NCBI GenBank assembly: GCA_028023455.1
Contig: JAQFVV010000013.1
Location: 3,908,001-3,972,000 of the forward strand
DNA from: Epiperipatus broadwayi
Taxonomy: Eukaryota; Onychophora; Udeonychophora; Euonychophora; Peripatidae
DNA length: 64,000 bases
Direction of reading: 5' to 3'
Part shown: positions 61,081 to 64,000 of the stretch, in pieces
Numbering within the stretch: the stretch's first letter is position 1
Layout: each line of letters starts with the position of its first letter
The notes under the pieces: generated by a model
The model's input: the letters and a program-made list of their open reading frames with translations, nothing else
Database searches by the model: none
Told to the model about the DNA's origin: nothing
Translations under genes and position numbers: made by a program

Positions 61081-62917
61081 TATATATATGTTGAAAATTA
61101 AATGAATAATTTACATACAAGATGTGCATGTGTTTATAAATTAAAAATTACCAAGTGACAAGAAATAAATACGTTAATGATATAGATGTGATAGATTCTA
61201 TCAAAAGTACATAAAATTGTCAATTTTGATTAAAACAATAAGCAGTATTGAAAAATGTCTATGTTTAAGTTTGTGCTGGTAAATTCTCATCTATATTAAT
61301 TGTGTTGTGTGCTTATACGTTAATCTAATTCATAGAAATAATGCTAAATTTTATCTGTTATTTTATGTATATGTCTACAAAATTTCTCCATTAACATACG
61401 CTATATTTATAATAATGGGTCAATAACATCAATATTCCTCACTTAAGTAAACTCTCAGTGGATGATAATAATTGAAGATGTTAACAAAATATGCATGGAA
61501 ATTATGCCTAAGGGAAAAATATACACTGGCATTGGTGCAGCTTCTATAAGAATGCATTTTATGTGTTGACAAAAAGGAAAATATGATACCTGAGTCATGG
61601 TATAGATAACATCATCTTGGTCACTGATCAGTGATATATTTCAGTCATTCCCAGTCTGACACTGAATGTTGTTTAAAGTATATAAATATTAAGTCATATA
61701 AGAAAAACCTAAGCATTTAGTCATGATATGAAGCTATATTTGTCTGTTTAATGAGGTTTATTTAAACTTCTTTGACTTAATAAACTCACTCTCTTTAGTG
61801 AAGTTGCTATCTTAAGTATCTATATAAACATATTTAACAATAGATAAATAAAACTGGGTATACATTTTTATTATAAAAAATAGGTTATCTTGACAACAGA
61901 TTGTGATTGGTATTGATATTGTTTAAGTGTAGACAACTTCATGTATTTCATATAAATTTGTATTGAAATCAAAGCCCAAGAAAGTCAGCAGAGTTTATTC
62001 AAGTATTATTGCTGGAAAGGCAAGGTTAATGATAATTTAACCAGAATTTTTAGAATAAGATTATTCTTGAATGTATATACACAAAGAATTATATCTTTTA
62101 TTAAAATCTTAAATTTATTATTAATATAGAAAAAATGGAAATTTATTTATTTACTAATCCAGAAGATTTTCTATGTATTGTATTCATTATAAATTATTAA
62201 ACTATCTTTAAATGCATTTCTGCTAATTTTACTTTGCTTGATACAGGATTCTATTATGCTGATTGTATTTAATCATAAGATGTGCACATCCATATGATTA
62301 TTATATAAGTTTAAATACATTTATATGTAATACATACAGACACACACTTAAGCACAGATGATAAAATATATTTTTATAAGGTCAAATTGATTATATATCA
62401 TAACTTTAGTAATTTTTTGAATAGCTTCTGTAGTAGAATATGTTAACTTAATAAATGAATAGTATTAGTTTAATATTCATGATATAATAATAAAGTATTT
62501 ATATGTTTAATTGACATCAATTAAGAAATCATAGTTATGAATGAAACATTATCTGATAATTGAAATAAGTTTAGTCTGTTAACTAATATCTATAGTAATT
62601 ATCATATTACACCATCTTATTCTGTTTTCTAAATATTGATATTGGAATTAATCATTCAATTTTGTTATGTTTTTGCAAATAAATGATTGTTTATTTCATA
62701 AAGACTCTGTATCATGCAATATTCAAATATAATTCAATTTGGGATTTTAAAATTAGCTGTCAACTAAATAAGAATACATGGCCATTACAGAATTAGCAGC
62801 TCAACTGAATATGACAGTTCAGAGATGAACTAATTATGGTAAACATTTTGTTTAGTATGAAAAAAGATTTAAAATCAGAGGAAGAGTGAGGTATATTATG
62901 CAGTTCATATATTTTAT
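61081..62917. other. No gene seen
   Basis: AT-rich sequence without coding-like stretches. Confidence 0.5.
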
Positions 62918-62985
62918 ATTTGAAATTACATATATTTTCTTATGATTTAAGATTTGAAATTACATATATTTTCTTATGATTTAAG
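62918..62985. repeat. Tandem duplication, 34-bp units
   Basis: ATTTGAAATTACATATATTT followed by TCTTATGATTTAAG, units starting at 62918 and 62952, identical. Confidence 0.95.
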
Positions 62986-63479
62986 ATCAAAATAACATAA
63001 GTGTTAATGAAATCTGAAGAAAGAGAGAGTATTCCTTAAGTATTTCACTCTCATAACCCAATTCCAAGTCTGTACACAGCCTCATGGCATCCATCATGAT
63101 AATGATCATACCCATATTTAGAAGTCCTAAGAATCTGGTTTTAATACAAAGGCAAGCAGTAAAAATTGACTTGTTTACATTCAGAAAATGCCAATAACAT
63201 GCACACACACCCCAGTTATACAATTATCTAGCATCAACAACTATTATAATACCACTAAATATTTTCTATCAATTTTTTAGACATAATAATGTAAATGTCA
63301 TTAATTTTTTGTCTTCATTCTGGTTAGCCTGTCAAATAAATTCTCTATCAGTGATTTATTTTTTGTTTTTATATGTTGTATTTTATTTTGTAAAGATAGA
63401 AATTTTAAATAATAATAATATGTTTAACATCAAAGAAACAAATAACCACACAACTTAACATTTTATAAGAATACAAAAA
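62986..63479. other. No gene seen
   Basis: AT-rich. A 78-codon open stretch on the minus strand (62987-63223) has no recognisable motif. Confidence 0.45.
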
Positions 63480-63485
63480 ATATAT

Positions 63486-64000
63486 TGTAACGGGCATGGG
63501 ACAATCGAAAAAGCTCCAACTTCCCTTTCACTTATATATGTAATGGGGAATTCTTATTATTCAAAATCTCATTAGCCTAGCTGTCTATCAAAAGAATGTC
63601 ATTACCATTCGTGAAAGGCATTTGGCCATTGTCTATGGAATTTATGTGCACATTTGACGATATATAAAATAATATTTAAGTTACCTAGGGTTTAGTCTTT
63701 GAGTTCATTCCGACGTGTTGTCGACCGTCACGTGGATTATCCACTTCTTTAGGAGGGACGGTCGTAGATTATATTTGGCGGGATGTAGCTTCTTGGTTAA
63801 TAAGGCATGGAGGACGAGGCATCACAGGTCAGGCCACTACAGGAATCCATAGGCAGGCGTTACTACCGTCGCTGTTACATTATTGCAGAACCATTGGTAC
63901 AGAAGTCCGGATTGACCGCGATCATGATGGCCTTAGCCGGTCATACTATGTGAGATATCGACGGTAAAAGTCATGTTGGTTAGCTATATCGGCTGATTCT
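63486..64000 (+). mobile_element. Probable left end of an LTR-type element running off the window
   Basis: Opens TGTAACGGGCATGGGAC after ATATAT, as at 59113. A TATA-box-like TATATAAAATA lies at 63661-63671, and from about 63690 base composition changes sharply to near 50% G+C up to the window end. This GC-rich part contains nested inverted repeats (63722-63764) and a 48-codon open frame from ATG 63808 (MEDEASQVRPLQ, ending ALAGHTM). The arrangement, U3 with TATA followed by a GC-rich leader, fits an LTR or a 5' leader, but no primer-binding site, gag or pol is visible. Confidence 0.4.
63722..63764. repeat. Nested inverted repeats (hairpin)
   Basis: CGACCGTC (63722-63729) pairs with GACGGTCG (63757-63764), enclosing a second stem GTGGA/TCCAC (63732-63736 with 63740-63744). 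GC-rich and perfect, just downstream of the TATA-like site, so it could be a structured leader in a transcript. Confidence 0.7.

Noticed and set aside
59113-63500. A single complete 4.4-kb LTR retrotransposon between the two TGTAACGGGCA sites
   Set aside because: The sequences following the two sites are unlike each other beyond the opening 17 bp, and no gag or pol frame lies between them.

Overview
This window looks like non-coding, repeat-rich DNA from a large animal genome. It is strongly A+T-rich (roughly 70-75% by eye). It has no operons, no ribosome-binding-site-led genes and no long open reading frames; the longest open stretch is 154 codons and is itself a broken transposase. The recognisable protein remnants are a hAT-type transposase, the 3' end of a LINE, and a mariner/Tc1-like helix-turn-helix. 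These, with tRNA-derived retroposons and miniature inverted-repeat elements, point to a metazoan, plausibly an invertebrate such as a cephalopod or other mollusc. The species assignment is inference and is not firm.

Layout. 1-6 kb: one exon-like, GC-richer island on the minus strand (973-1078), an 84-bp-arm foldback (1605-1797), degenerate local duplications (2390-3190) and an internally deleted miniature element (5025-5164). 6-17 kb: an LTR-like block opening with TGTAAC (6165-6420), an unrecognised coding-like remnant (7.5-7.9 kb), a CA microsatellite, a 611-bp near-perfect palindrome with a hammerhead-like motif in each arm (10763-11373), a second miniature-element copy followed by a mariner-like remnant (13.8-14.2 kb), and a TATA box followed by a ~21-bp minisatellite (16.1-16.3 kb). 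17-31 kb: a decayed LINE tail on the minus strand (17655-18362), a 30-bp triple repeat (21181-21270), a forward-forward-reverse-reverse cluster of ~480-bp repeats (27.3-29.0 kb), and a possible second hAT-like relic (29.6-30.7 kb). 31-46 kb: a second palindromic cluster (31.5-33.2 kb) flanked by a 14-bp direct repeat, a hAT transposase pseudogene with two apparent frameshifts (36.1-36.7 kb), and a tRNA-derived retroposon with an A-rich tail (44.57-44.65 kb). 46-64 kb: a relative of the 6-kb LTR-like block (49340-49598), a half foldback (51570-51669), an insertion with perfect 62-bp inverted repeats and 19-bp flanking direct repeats (54.1-54.55 kb), tandem copies of the miniature element (57.0-57.76 kb), and two sites sharing the LTR-like opening TGTAACGGGCA (59.1 and 63.5 kb). 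The second of these leads into a GC-rich, hairpin-forming block that runs off the window.

No set of genes works together here. The window is best read as intergenic or deep intronic sequence built by successive mobile-element insertions. The two features most likely to matter to a host gene are the exon-like island at 973-1078 and, less surely, the short open frame at 45470-45610. The most unusual structures are the head-to-head palindrome with hammerhead-like motifs and the two palindromic repeat clusters that share the same forward-then-reverse architecture.
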